Origin: Flavobacteriaceae bacterium
GTDB taxonomy: Bacteria; Bacteroidota; Bacteroidia; Flavobacteriales; Flavobacteriaceae
Assembly: GCA_015488935.1 (NCBI GenBank)
Contig: WFMU01000268.1
Location: 1 to 7,829 of the forward strand
DNA: 7,829 nucleotides
Reading direction: 5' to 3'
The notes below the pieces were generated by a model, which saw only the letters and a list, made by a program, of their open reading frames with translations, ran no database searches and was not told where the DNA came from. This document shows, in pieces, positions 1-5,850 of the stretch (positions are counted from its first letter, which is position 1; each line of letters starts with the position of its first letter). The translations under genes were made by a program, and so were the position numbers.

Positions 1-25
1 AGCGTCAGATGTGTATAAGAGACAG
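1..25 (+). other. Residual Nextera/Tn5 transposon adapter (non-genomic)
   Basis: The first 25 bases equal the 3' end of the standard Nextera read-1 adapter. Positions 7-25 are the 19-bp Tn5 mosaic end (AGATGTGTATAAGAGACAG), preceded by AGCGTC from the adapter. This is library-preparation sequence left at a contig end, not a transposon in the organism. The reading frame of the following partial gene is closed by a TAA at 16-18 inside the adapter, which fits an artificial junction at 25/26. Confidence 0.97.
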
Positions 26-234
26 GGATTCTGTTTATAATATGCCTTATTGGTATTTTTTATTCCATACCATTAATGATTGAAGGTAGTCAACCTTGTT
101 CTGGTGATGGTTGTCTTATCCATATTTTACTTTTTTTAGGAATCATTATTTTTATTCCATCTATTTCCATTGCATTATTTATTCTATACAAATCATTAAA
201 AAACAGAAAAATCAATACTTTGTCAAAAAAATAA
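26..234 (+). CDS. Small membrane protein, 5'-truncated at contig end
   Basis: This reading frame is open from the adapter junction to the TAA at 232-234 and encodes about 68 residues. It begins inside a hydrophobic helix (ILFIICLIGIFYSIPL). A short polar loop follows with two cysteines (SQPCSGDGCL), then a second long hydrophobic helix rich in Leu/Ile/Phe, then a Lys-rich tail ending LSKK. This is the layout of a two-helix (or longer, since truncated) inner-membrane protein with a basic cytoplasmic C-terminus. The only in-frame ATG (76-78) would cut off most of the first helix, so the true start is probably missing beyond the contig end. Its stop lies 4 bp from the bshA stop on the other strand. 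I do not recognise the family, and no function is assigned. Confidence 0.6.
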
Positions 235-238
235 CAGG

Positions 239-1363
239 CTACTCTAAAACACGCTGGTACACTTCTAAATACTGTGGTAAAATCTCTTCTAAAGTAAAGA
301 TTTTAGAATGTGCATAAGCATTGTCTTTAAATTGATTTAGAGTTTTTTCATCTTTTAGAATATGTATGGCATTTTGTGCCATTTCTTCAACATTGCCAAC
401 AGCACTTAAAAAACCTGTCATACCATTTAAATTCACTTCGGGCAAACCGCCAGAATTCGTAGAAATAATTGGTGTTCTTGCTGCCATTGCTTCTAATGCA
501 GCAAGTCCAAAACTTTCGGTTTCTGAAGGTAATAAAAACAAATCGGAATAACAAAGTATCTTATTTACTTCATTAGAATTACCCAAAAATAACACTTTAT
601 CTTTGATGGCAAATTCTTTACAAAGAAAATCAACTTTTTCACGTTCTGGACCATCTCCAACCAAAATTAAACGAGATGGAATTTCTTTTTGTACTTCATT
701 AAAAATACGAATAACATCTTCTACACGTTTTACAGGTCTAAAATTACTGATATGCGTAATAATACGTTCGTTATCCATTGCCAAAGAGTTTCTACTACAC
801 TCCGAGTCGTCTATTTTTGGATATTTTTTAGTATCGATAAAATTATAAATTACATCAATATCTTTTTTAACAGTAAATAACCGCAAGGTATCGTTTCGTA
901 AACTATCTGAAACAGTAGTTACTGCATTGGAATTATTAATACTAAACTCCACTGCCGTTTTATAAGAAGGATGACTACCAACTAAGGTAATATCTGTACC
1001 GTGTAACGTAGTTACAAAAGGAATATTTTTACCACTTTCTGCCAACATTTTCTGAGCCATGTATGCAGCATAGGCATGTGGAATTGCATAATGTACATGC
1101 AACAAATCGAGATTGTAATGCAAAACAATATCTACCAATTTGGTAGAAAGTGCCAACTCGTACGGTTGGTAATGAAAAAGTGGATATTCTTCTACAAAAA
1201 CTTCGTGGAAATACACGTTTTTAGTTAATAAATCCAATCGTACAGGCTGATGATAGGTTATAAAATGTACCTCGTGATTCTGTTTTGCTAATGCCAAACC
1301 CAATTCGGTTGCTACTACACCACTTCCACCAAAAGTTGGGTATAAGACTATTCCTATTTTCAT
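239..1363 (-). CDS. bshA: N-acetyl-alpha-D-glucosaminyl L-malate synthase (bacillithiol pathway)
   Basis: This 374-residue GT4-family, GT-B-fold glycosyltransferase has the usual BshA length. BshA transfers GlcNAc from UDP-GlcNAc to L-malate in the cytoplasm, the first step of bacillithiol synthesis. Visible motifs are the N-terminal GGSGVVATELG loop (12-22), HVHYAIPHA (89-97), HGTDITLVG (121-129), SNFRPVKR (206-213, the basic phosphate-binding loop), a GDGPE turn (237-241), and the GT4 EX7E motif with Glu283 and Glu291 in ESFGLAALEAMA. The HVHYAIPHA and HGTDITLVG blocks separate BshA from generic GT4 sugar transferases. The start is ATG at 1361-1363 with an A/T-rich leader and no Shine-Dalgarno, and the stop is TAG. 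It is divergent from the NUDIX gene. The later bacillithiol genes (bshB, bshC) are not in the window, so the pathway assignment rests on this protein's motifs. Confidence 0.93.
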   Translation of the reverse strand: MKIGIVLYPTFGGSGVVATELGLALAKQNHEVHFITYHQPVRLDLLTKNVYFHEVFVEEYPLFHYQPYELALSTKLVDIVLHYNLDLLHVHYAIPHAYAAYMAQKMLAESGKNIPFVTTLHGTDITLVGSHPSYKTAVEFSINNSNAVTTVSDSLRNDTLRLFTVKKDIDVIYNFIDTKKYPKIDDSECSRNSLAMDNERIITHISNFRPVKRVEDVIRIFNEVQKEIPSRLILVGDGPEREKVDFLCKEFAIKDKVLFLGNSNEVNKILCYSDLFLLPSETESFGLAALEAMAARTPIISTNSGGLPEVNLNGMTGFLSAVGNVEEMAQNAIHILKDEKTLNQFKDNAYAHSKIFTLEEILPQYLEVYQRVLE

Positions 1364-1373
1364 TTATTTAGTT

Positions 1374-1381
1374 TAAATTTG
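1374..1381 (+). promoter_or_regulatory. Candidate -7 element (TAAATTTG) upstream of NUDIX gene
   Basis: TAAATTTG matches the Bacteroidota sigma -7 consensus TAnnTTTG. It lies 74 bp before the preferred ATG of the NUDIX gene, which would give a leader of roughly 70 nt. No TTG/TTTG is found at the expected -33 spacing, so this is a half-match that could occur by chance in AT-rich DNA. Confidence 0.35.
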
Positions 1382-1455
1382 CTTAGTCGATAAACGGTAC
1401 TTTTACTTTCTTGGTAAGTATCTTTTTTTTATCGCATGTAAAATTAATTTTTTTA

Positions 1456-2103
1456 ATGGAGTTCCAAGCATTTTTAACAAAAATATCACAACTAAATATA
1501 GAAAAACAAAAACCACTTTTTGATGGACTTGCTGCACAACTAAAAATGACACCTAAAGAGCGTCTTAAATTTGATTTTACAAAAATTAAAAATCCAAAAG
1601 AAGCTGCTGTACTTGCTCTTTTTTATCCAAATGCTGCAAACGAAACTTGTTTTTTGTTAACGTTAAGAGCCAATTATAAGGGTACACATGCAGCACAGAT
1701 TAGTTTCCCTGGAGGGAAAAAAGATACTGCTGATTATTCATTAGAAGACACTGCTTTACGCGAAACACAAGAAGAAGTTGGTATTAAAACTAAATATATT
1801 AAAATTGTTACTCCTTTACACAAAACTTATATTCCGCCAAGTAATTTTTGGGTATTTCCATTTATTGGAATCACGCAAAGTACACCAAAGTTTATCAAAA
1901 ATTACGAAGTAGAAAAACTACTAGAAATTCCATTAAAAGAGTTGCTAAACGATACAAATTTAACAACAAAAATACTATCTACATCGTATATGGAAAATAT
2001 TAGTGTACCGTGTTTTAAATTTAACGATTATATTGTTTGGGGTGCTACTGCAATGATTTTAAACGAAATAAAAGAATTAATTTTACTTTGCTTGGATGCG
2101 TAA
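1456..2103 (+). CDS. nudL: NUDIX hydrolase, CoA pyrophosphatase (NudL/YeaB) type
   Basis: The preferred product is 215 residues from ATG 1456. The family cleaves the pyrophosphate of CoA, releasing 3',5'-ADP and phosphopantetheine. The CoA-NUDIX signature is visible: LLTLRANYKGTHAAQISF leads into FPGGKKD (84-90), then the NUDIX helix TALRETQEEVGI (99-110) with Arg102, Glu103, Glu106 and Glu107 for metal binding. The GG-to-RE spacing equals that of E. coli NudL as I remember it. The C-terminal YIVWGATAMILNEI (192-205) matches NudL's YFVWGMTAGIIREL-like block. An in-frame TTG at 1411 would add 15 residues (MVSIFFLSHVKLIFL), which do not belong to the family, so ATG 1456 is preferred. The nearest homologue by eye is NudL. 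The actual substrate is inferred from the signature. Confidence 0.88.
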   Translation: MEFQAFLTKISQLNIEKQKPLFDGLAAQLKMTPKERLKFDFTKIKNPKEAAVLALFYPNAANETCFLLTLRANYKGTHAAQISFPGGKKDTADYSLEDTALRETQEEVGIKTKYIKIVTPLHKTYIPPSNFWVFPFIGITQSTPKFIKNYEVEKLLEIPLKELLNDTNLTTKILSTSYMENISVPCFKFNDYIVWGATAMILNEIKELILLCLDA

Positions 2104-2208
2104 AATTTTTCGAAATTTAAACTGCCATTTTTTAACAAATTTAACAATAGCATCCTTTAATTTATCTTATTATTTTGTATTTTAGCATTCCTAATTTACA
2201 ACTAACAA

Positions 2209-3027
2209 ATGAAATTATACAAACAAGATGTTTTTGGAAAAGCCTTATTTTTAAAACGAATATTAATTTTTGTTTTAGGCGTTATTTCACATCGTAGATA
2301 TAGATACTTTAATACTTTACAAATAGAAGGTTCCGAAATTATTAGAGAACTACCAGATAAAAATGTATTGTTTGTGTCTAATCACCAAACTTATTTTGCA
2401 GATGTGGTTGCTATGTTTCATGTTTTTAATGCTGCCTTACGTGGTAGAGTAAATTCCATAAAAGATATTGGTTATTTATGGAGGCCGAAACAAAATTTAT
2501 ACTTTGTTGCGGCAAAAGAAACCATGCGTGCTGGATTATTACCTAAAATAATGGCGTATGCTGGAGCAGTTTCTATAGAAAGAACATGGCGTTCTAAAGG
2601 AAAAGAGGTAAAACGACAAGTAAAAATGTCGGATGTTAATAATATAAGTAAAGCTTTAAAAGATGGTTGGCTAATTACATTTCCACAAGGAACTACAAAG
2701 CCTTTTAAACCAATTCGAAGAGGTACTGCACATATTATTAGACAAAATAAACCTATTGTTATTCCTATTGTAATTGATGGTTTTAGACGCTCATTTGATA
2801 AAAAAGGATTACTTATTAAGAAAAAAGGCGTATTGCAATCTTTTGTAATTAAGCAACCGTTAGAATTTGATTATGAAAATGATTCGGTTGAAGATATTAT
2901 CGAAAAAATTGAATATGCTATTGAACAACATCCTTCCTTTTTAAAAGTGCCTGAAGTAGAAAAGAAAAAATACTTTGAGCAGGAAGAGGAATTAAACAAA
3001 AAAAGAACTTTTTGGGATAATTATTAA
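2209..3027 (+). CDS. PlsC-family 1-acylglycerol-3-phosphate O-acyltransferase-like protein
   Basis: This 272-residue protein has the lysophospholipid acyltransferase fold (PF01553 type), likely at the inner face of the membrane. An N-terminal hydrophobic stretch (about 13-27) precedes motif I, FVSNHQTYFAD (55-65). Then come GAVSIERTW (119-127, motif II region), FPQGTT (158-163, motif III) and VIPIVIDG (184-191, motif IV), followed by a charged Lys/Glu-rich tail. The expected role is acylation of lysophosphatidate in phospholipid synthesis. Two motifs deviate from the textbook enzyme. His59 and Asp65 are separated by five residues rather than four, and motif III has Gln-Gly-Thr-Thr where FPEGTR is usual. 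I recall similar sequences from flavobacteria, so this looks like a lineage variant rather than a broken gene, but the acyl acceptor is uncertain. Start ATG 2209 follows an A-rich leader with no Shine-Dalgarno. Confidence 0.82.
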   Translation: MKLYKQDVFGKALFLKRILIFVLGVISHRRYRYFNTLQIEGSEIIRELPDKNVLFVSNHQTYFADVVAMFHVFNAALRGRVNSIKDIGYLWRPKQNLYFVAAKETMRAGLLPKIMAYAGAVSIERTWRSKGKEVKRQVKMSDVNNISKALKDGWLITFPQGTTKPFKPIRRGTAHIIRQNKPIVIPIVIDGFRRSFDKKGLLIKKKGVLQSFVIKQPLEFDYENDSVEDIIEKIEYAIEQHPSFLKVPEVEKKKYFEQEEELNKKRTFWDNY

Positions 3028-3076
3028 ACTTTATACTTTCTACAAAAAAATCTTTAGAAGTAATACACGCGCTATT

Positions 3077-4114
3077 TTAGAATAAATTTACACGCCAATC
3101 CAATGCCGTATTATACCATAAATTGCCATTTTTTACTTGTAAAGGTGAAGCGATATTATTTGTAAACAAACTTCCTGTACCAAGTCCTTGTGGTATTTTT
3201 GTACCCAAACTATAGGTGTATTGTGCAATGGCATTTAAACCAATATTGCTTTCTAATGCAGAAGTAATCCACCAACCGATATTTTCTTTTTTTGCCAAAG
3301 TAATCCATGTATTTGTTCCTTGAATTCCACCAATTAAACTTGGTTTTAAGATAATGTATTGTGGTTTTATACTTGCCAATACTTGTGCTTTGTCTTTTGT
3401 TTTAAAAACACCTATTAATTCTTCATCTAAAGCAATATCTAAGGGTGTTTTTGCACATAATTCAGCCATTTCTTGCCATTGTTTTACACGTATTGGTTGC
3501 TCAATGGAATGTAGCTCTAAATCTGATAATCGTTTTAATTTTTCTAAGGCTTCGATTGGTTTAAACGCACCATTTGCATCTACACGCAAGGTAATTTCTT
3601 TAACGGAAAAATCTTTTCGTATTGATTTTAGTAAATCGAGTTCTGTATTAAAATCAATAGCTCCAATTTTTAATTTTATGGTAGTAAATCCTGTTTTTAA
3701 TTTTTCTTTGATTTGTTGCCTCATAAAATCTGCTGTTCCCATCCAAACCAGACCATTAATAGGTACGGATTCCTTTCCATTGGTAAAATCAGATGGAAAC
3801 AAAGTAAATTTATCGATACTCTCCAAGGATAAAAATGCTTGTTCTAATCCAAATTGTATGGATGGAAATGTTATTAATTCTCGAAGTAAATCTTCTTTTG
3901 GCAAATTAATATGTTTACAAAGCCATTGTAATTTAGTTTCGTAATCTGGTACATCATCTGCACTTAAGCCTCTAAAAACAGCACACTCTCCTACTCCTTT
4001 TTTACCTTTATTTTCAATCTGTAAAAAAAAAGTCTCTTTTGTTCGTAAAACACCACGCGATGTACCACTTGCTTGTTTAAATATTAAAATGTATTTTTTA
4101 TAAGTCGCTTTCAT
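3077..4114 (-). CDS. menC: o-Succinylbenzoate synthase (menaquinone biosynthesis)
   Basis: This 345-residue enolase-superfamily protein (muconate-lactonizing subgroup) dehydrates SHCHC to o-succinylbenzoate in menaquinone synthesis. The N-terminal capping domain has GTSRGVLRTKE (17-27) and GVGECAVFRGLS (40-51). The barrel carries the catalytic KxK pair in TIKLKIG (Lys147, Lys149). Metal ligands are Asp179 (VDANGAF), Glu205 (SIEQP) and Asp230 (ALDEEL), followed by Lys257 in LKPSLIGG and the ITSALESNIG block (283-292). All catalytic residues expected of an OSBS are present. Enolase-superfamily members can have other substrates, but the short length and this motif set fit flavobacterial MenC well. 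It starts at ATG 4112-4114, is convergent with the acyltransferase and divergent from the alpha/beta hydrolase. The rest of the men pathway is outside the window. Confidence 0.92.
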   Translation of the reverse strand: MKATYKKYILIFKQASGTSRGVLRTKETFFLQIENKGKKGVGECAVFRGLSADDVPDYETKLQWLCKHINLPKEDLLRELITFPSIQFGLEQAFLSLESIDKFTLFPSDFTNGKESVPINGLVWMGTADFMRQQIKEKLKTGFTTIKLKIGAIDFNTELDLLKSIRKDFSVKEITLRVDANGAFKPIEALEKLKRLSDLELHSIEQPIRVKQWQEMAELCAKTPLDIALDEELIGVFKTKDKAQVLASIKPQYIILKPSLIGGIQGTNTWITLAKKENIGWWITSALESNIGLNAIAQYTYSLGTKIPQGLGTGSLFTNNIASPLQVKNGNLWYNTALDWRVNLF

Positions 4115-4124
4115 ATTATTAACA

Positions 4125-4132
4125 CAAAATTA
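4125..4132 (-). promoter_or_regulatory. Candidate -7 element (TAATTTTG) of menC
   Basis: On the minus strand the sequence reads TAATTTTG, matching TAnnTTTG, with its final G 11 bases from the menC ATG. This predicts a transcript start only a few bases before the start codon. No TTG is seen at the -33 spacing. It is a plausible but unproven promoter. Confidence 0.35.
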
Positions 4133-4166
4133 TAGTATTATTTATTATAATATGTATAAATCTTTT

Positions 4167-4174
4167 TAAATTTG
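4167..4174 (+). promoter_or_regulatory. Candidate -7 element (TAAATTTG) of alpha/beta hydrolase cluster
   Basis: TAAATTTG matches the Bacteroidota -7 consensus and ends only 5 bases before the ATG at 4180. If used, transcription would start at or next to the start codon, giving a leaderless or nearly leaderless message. No TTG occurs at the expected -33 position. It lies back to back with the menC element in a 65-bp divergent gap. Confidence 0.35.
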
Positions 4175-4179
4175 CTAAC

Positions 4180-4842
4180 ATGCAGAAAGAAAAAATCCAT
4201 ATTTATTTTGTACCAGGCTTGGCAGCAAGTACCAGTATTTTTGAATATATAAAATTACCAGAAGATCGTTTTGAAATTCATTTTATTCCTTGGTTAATTC
4301 CTAAAACCAAAAAGGAAGAACTTGCCGATTATGCAAAAAGAATGTGCAAAAGTATTAGCGAAACCAATTTTGTACTTGTTGGTGTTTCTTTTGGAGGAAT
4401 TGTAGTACAAGAGATGCGTAAGTTTTGTAAACCTCTTAAAACCGTTATCATTTCTAGTGTAAAACATCATAACGAGTTTCCATTACGATTAAAAATTGCA
4501 AAAAAAACAAAAGCGTATAAACTTGCACCTATTAAAGCATTGGCAAATATAGAATCTTTTGCAAAATATGCTTATGGAGATACTATAAAAAAACGTGTCG
4601 AGCTTTATAAAAAGTACCTCTCTATGCGTGATGAAAAATATTTACCTTGGGCAATTCATAATGTTTTGCATTGGAAACAAGATAAGGTTAATGAAAATTT
4701 AATTCATATTCACGGAAATAAGGATGGAATTTTTCCGATAAAAAATATTAAAAATTGTATTGTTATTGAAGGCGGAACTCATGTGATGATACTTAATAAG
4801 GCTAAACAAATAAATCGTATATTAGCAGAAATTTTAAATTAA
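4180..4842 (+). CDS. Alpha/beta hydrolase of unknown substrate
   Basis: This 220-residue alpha/beta-hydrolase-fold protein is probably cytoplasmic (no signal peptide). The oxyanion-hole region is YFVPGLAAST (9-18). The nucleophile elbow is GVSFGG with Ser70. The acid is Asp182 in HGNKDGIFP and the catalytic histidine is His201 in EGGTHVMI, so a full Ser-Asp-His triad is present. It is the first gene of a tight cluster, 13 bp from the secreted lipocalin-like gene and then rfbC. It is divergent from menC, which raises the thought of MenH (SHCHC synthase, also an alpha/beta hydrolase). However, the residue after the elbow glycines is Ile rather than the Arg of E. coli MenH, and the His motif differs. 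An esterase, thioesterase or lipase role is equally possible, and no substrate is assigned. Confidence 0.8.
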   Translation: MQKEKIHIYFVPGLAASTSIFEYIKLPEDRFEIHFIPWLIPKTKKEELADYAKRMCKSISETNFVLVGVSFGGIVVQEMRKFCKPLKTVIISSVKHHNEFPLRLKIAKKTKAYKLAPIKALANIESFAKYAYGDTIKKRVELYKKYLSMRDEKYLPWAIHNVLHWKQDKVNENLIHIHGNKDGIFPIKNIKNCIVIEGGTHVMILNKAKQINRILAEILN

Positions 4843-4855
4843 ATCTATATCAATT

Positions 4856-5248
4856 ATGAAAACACTATTAACCTTTACTCTCTTAATTAGCAGCTTCTTT
4901 TGTTTTGGACAAATAAAATCAGACAATCTAACTGGAAGCTGGAAAAATGAAACTAATAGCTCTAGCTACTTTAAAGATTCTGTTCCAGGAAATTTTTTTT
5001 CTAAAAATTTTGTATTGCAAATTTACAAAAATAGAACCTTTGCCATAAAATCTAAAGAAAAACAAATTCAAGGTAAATGGATTTTAAAAGATTCTGTATT
5101 ATATTTATTAGATAAAAGAAATATAAAAAAAGTTAAAAAAAGTAAACTACGTATTTATTCGCTTACAAAATCCGAACTAGTTTTAAAACCAAAAAGAGCA
5201 AAATCTGAAAAAGCACTGCTAAAATTAGTACGTGTAAAAAGAAGATAA
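4856..5248 (+). CDS. Small secreted lipocalin-like protein
   Basis: This 130-residue protein has a clear Sec signal peptide: MKT, a hydrophobic core LLTFTLLISSFF, and a likely signal peptidase I cut near CFG/Q (about residue 18/19), a common flavobacterial pattern. Cys16 is not in a good lipobox (SFFC), so a lipoprotein is less likely. The mature part reads LTGSWKNETN (25-34), an FVLQIYKNRTFAIKSK strand pair (52-67), GKWILKDSVLYLLD (73-86) and LTKSELVLKPKRA (103-115). This weight-of-strand pattern is seen in Bacteroidota lipocalin-like domain proteins. It is very basic (Lys/Arg-rich, ending VKRR). The stop TAA at 5246-5248 is one base from the rfbC ATG, so the two are almost surely co-transcribed. 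The lipocalin-like label is by pattern only, and the ligand is unknown. Confidence 0.62.
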   Translation: MKTLLTFTLLISSFFCFGQIKSDNLTGSWKNETNSSSYFKDSVPGNFFSKNFVLQIYKNRTFAIKSKEKQIQGKWILKDSVLYLLDKRNIKKVKKSKLRIYSLTKSELVLKPKRAKSEKALLKLVRVKRR

Positions 5249-5249
5249 A

Positions 5250-5792
5250 ATGCAGATAGAAGAAACGTTTATGCAAGGTTTATACGTGCTTAAACCAAAA
5301 ATTTTTATCGATGAAAGAGGCTATTTTTTAGAATCGTACAACCAAAGAAAGATTGCAAATTATATTCAAGCTAATTTTGTACAAGACAACGAATCACTAT
5401 CCCAAAAAGGTGTTTTACGAGGCTTACATTTTCAGAATCCACCGTATGCACAAGATAAATTAGTACGTGTTATTAAAGGAAGCGTTTTAGATGTTGTTGT
5501 AGATTTACGCAAAGGACAACCAACTTATGGCAAGCATTTTGCTATTAAATTATCAGCTAAAAATAAAAAGCAGTTATTTGTACCAAAAGGTTTTGCACAT
5601 GGTTTTTTAACCTTAAAAAAAAATACTATTTTTAGTTACAAATGTTCTGCTTATTATCGTGCAGATTCCGAAGTATCTATACATTGCTTTGATAAAGATT
5701 TGGATATTGATTGGAAAGTAAAAGAGGCAATTCTTTCGGAAAAAGATAAAAAAGGTATAAAATTTAAAACATTTGAGAGTCCTTTTCTTTAA
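5250..5792 (+). CDS. rfbC: dTDP-4-dehydrorhamnose 3,5-epimerase (RmlC family)
   Basis: This 180-residue cupin enzyme has full RmlC length. The family epimerises C3 and C5 of dTDP-4-keto-6-deoxyglucose on the route to dTDP-L-rhamnose, a precursor of surface polysaccharide. Visible blocks are DERGYFLESYN (21-31), QDNESLSQKGVLRGLHFQ (45-62) with Arg57 and catalytic His60, Lys70 (QDKLVRV), GSVLDVVVDLRKGQPTYG (77-94), FVPKGFAHGF (110-119), Tyr130 in FSYKCSAYY and ILSEKDKKG (161-169) with Asp166 as the likely partner of the catalytic His. The loop before DLDIDW carries HCFD where the family usually has a Trp-rich segment. The rhamnose genes rfbA, rfbB and rfbD are not adjacent here. A related C3-only epimerase cannot be excluded from sequence alone. 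It is translationally close to the preceding gene (1-bp gap). Confidence 0.9.
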   Translation: MQIEETFMQGLYVLKPKIFIDERGYFLESYNQRKIANYIQANFVQDNESLSQKGVLRGLHFQNPPYAQDKLVRVIKGSVLDVVVDLRKGQPTYGKHFAIKLSAKNKKQLFVPKGFAHGFLTLKKNTIFSYKCSAYYRADSEVSIHCFDKDLDIDWKVKEAILSEKDKKGIKFKTFESPFL

Positions 5793-5809
5793 AAGAAGTA
5801 GTTATTTAA

Positions 5810-5817
5810 TATATTTG
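5810..5817 (+). promoter_or_regulatory. Candidate -7 element (TATATTTG) of lytic transglycosylase
   Basis: TATATTTG matches TAnnTTTG exactly and is followed by CC, as at the HU promoter in this window. It lies 33 bp before the ATG at 5851, giving a leader of about 28 nt. The expected -33 position holds only TTT (5788-5790), not TTG, so the upstream half is weak. It sits in the 58-bp gap after rfbC and suggests separate transcription. Confidence 0.5.
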
Positions 5818-5850
5818 CCTGAAAATCAGAATAAATAAACATAAACCGTT

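Noticed and set aside
1..25. End of a resident transposon
   Set aside because: The sequence is the synthetic hyperactive mosaic end plus commercial adapter bases, at the very first base of the contig, with no transposase nearby.
111..317. Plus-strand open frame of 68 codons near the left end
   Set aside because: It overlaps the partial membrane gene in another frame and the bshA 3' end on the opposite strand. Its composition is shadow-like (Tyr/Phe/Lys-rich with no family features).
366..880. Several short plus-strand frames inside bshA
   Set aside because: They are antisense shadows of a well-supported gene with intact motifs.
2103..2118. AAATTT-TTCG-AAATTT hairpin just after the NUDIX stop
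   Set aside because: The stem is purely A/T and each arm is itself palindromic, so it arises easily by chance. No T-run follows directly.
2168..2177. TTATTTTG upstream of the acyltransferase as a -7 element
   Set aside because: It misses the conserved A of TAnnTTTG and has no -33 partner.
3034..3062. Imperfect hairpin between the acyltransferase and menC (TACTT-t-CTA / TAGAAGTA)
   Set aside because: One bulge, a 12-base loop, AT-rich stem and no clean T-tract next to it. Too weak to call a bidirectional terminator.
3354..3944. 196-codon plus-strand open frame
   Set aside because: It lies wholly inside menC on the opposite strand. menC has all its catalytic residues, and the shadow has no recognisable features.
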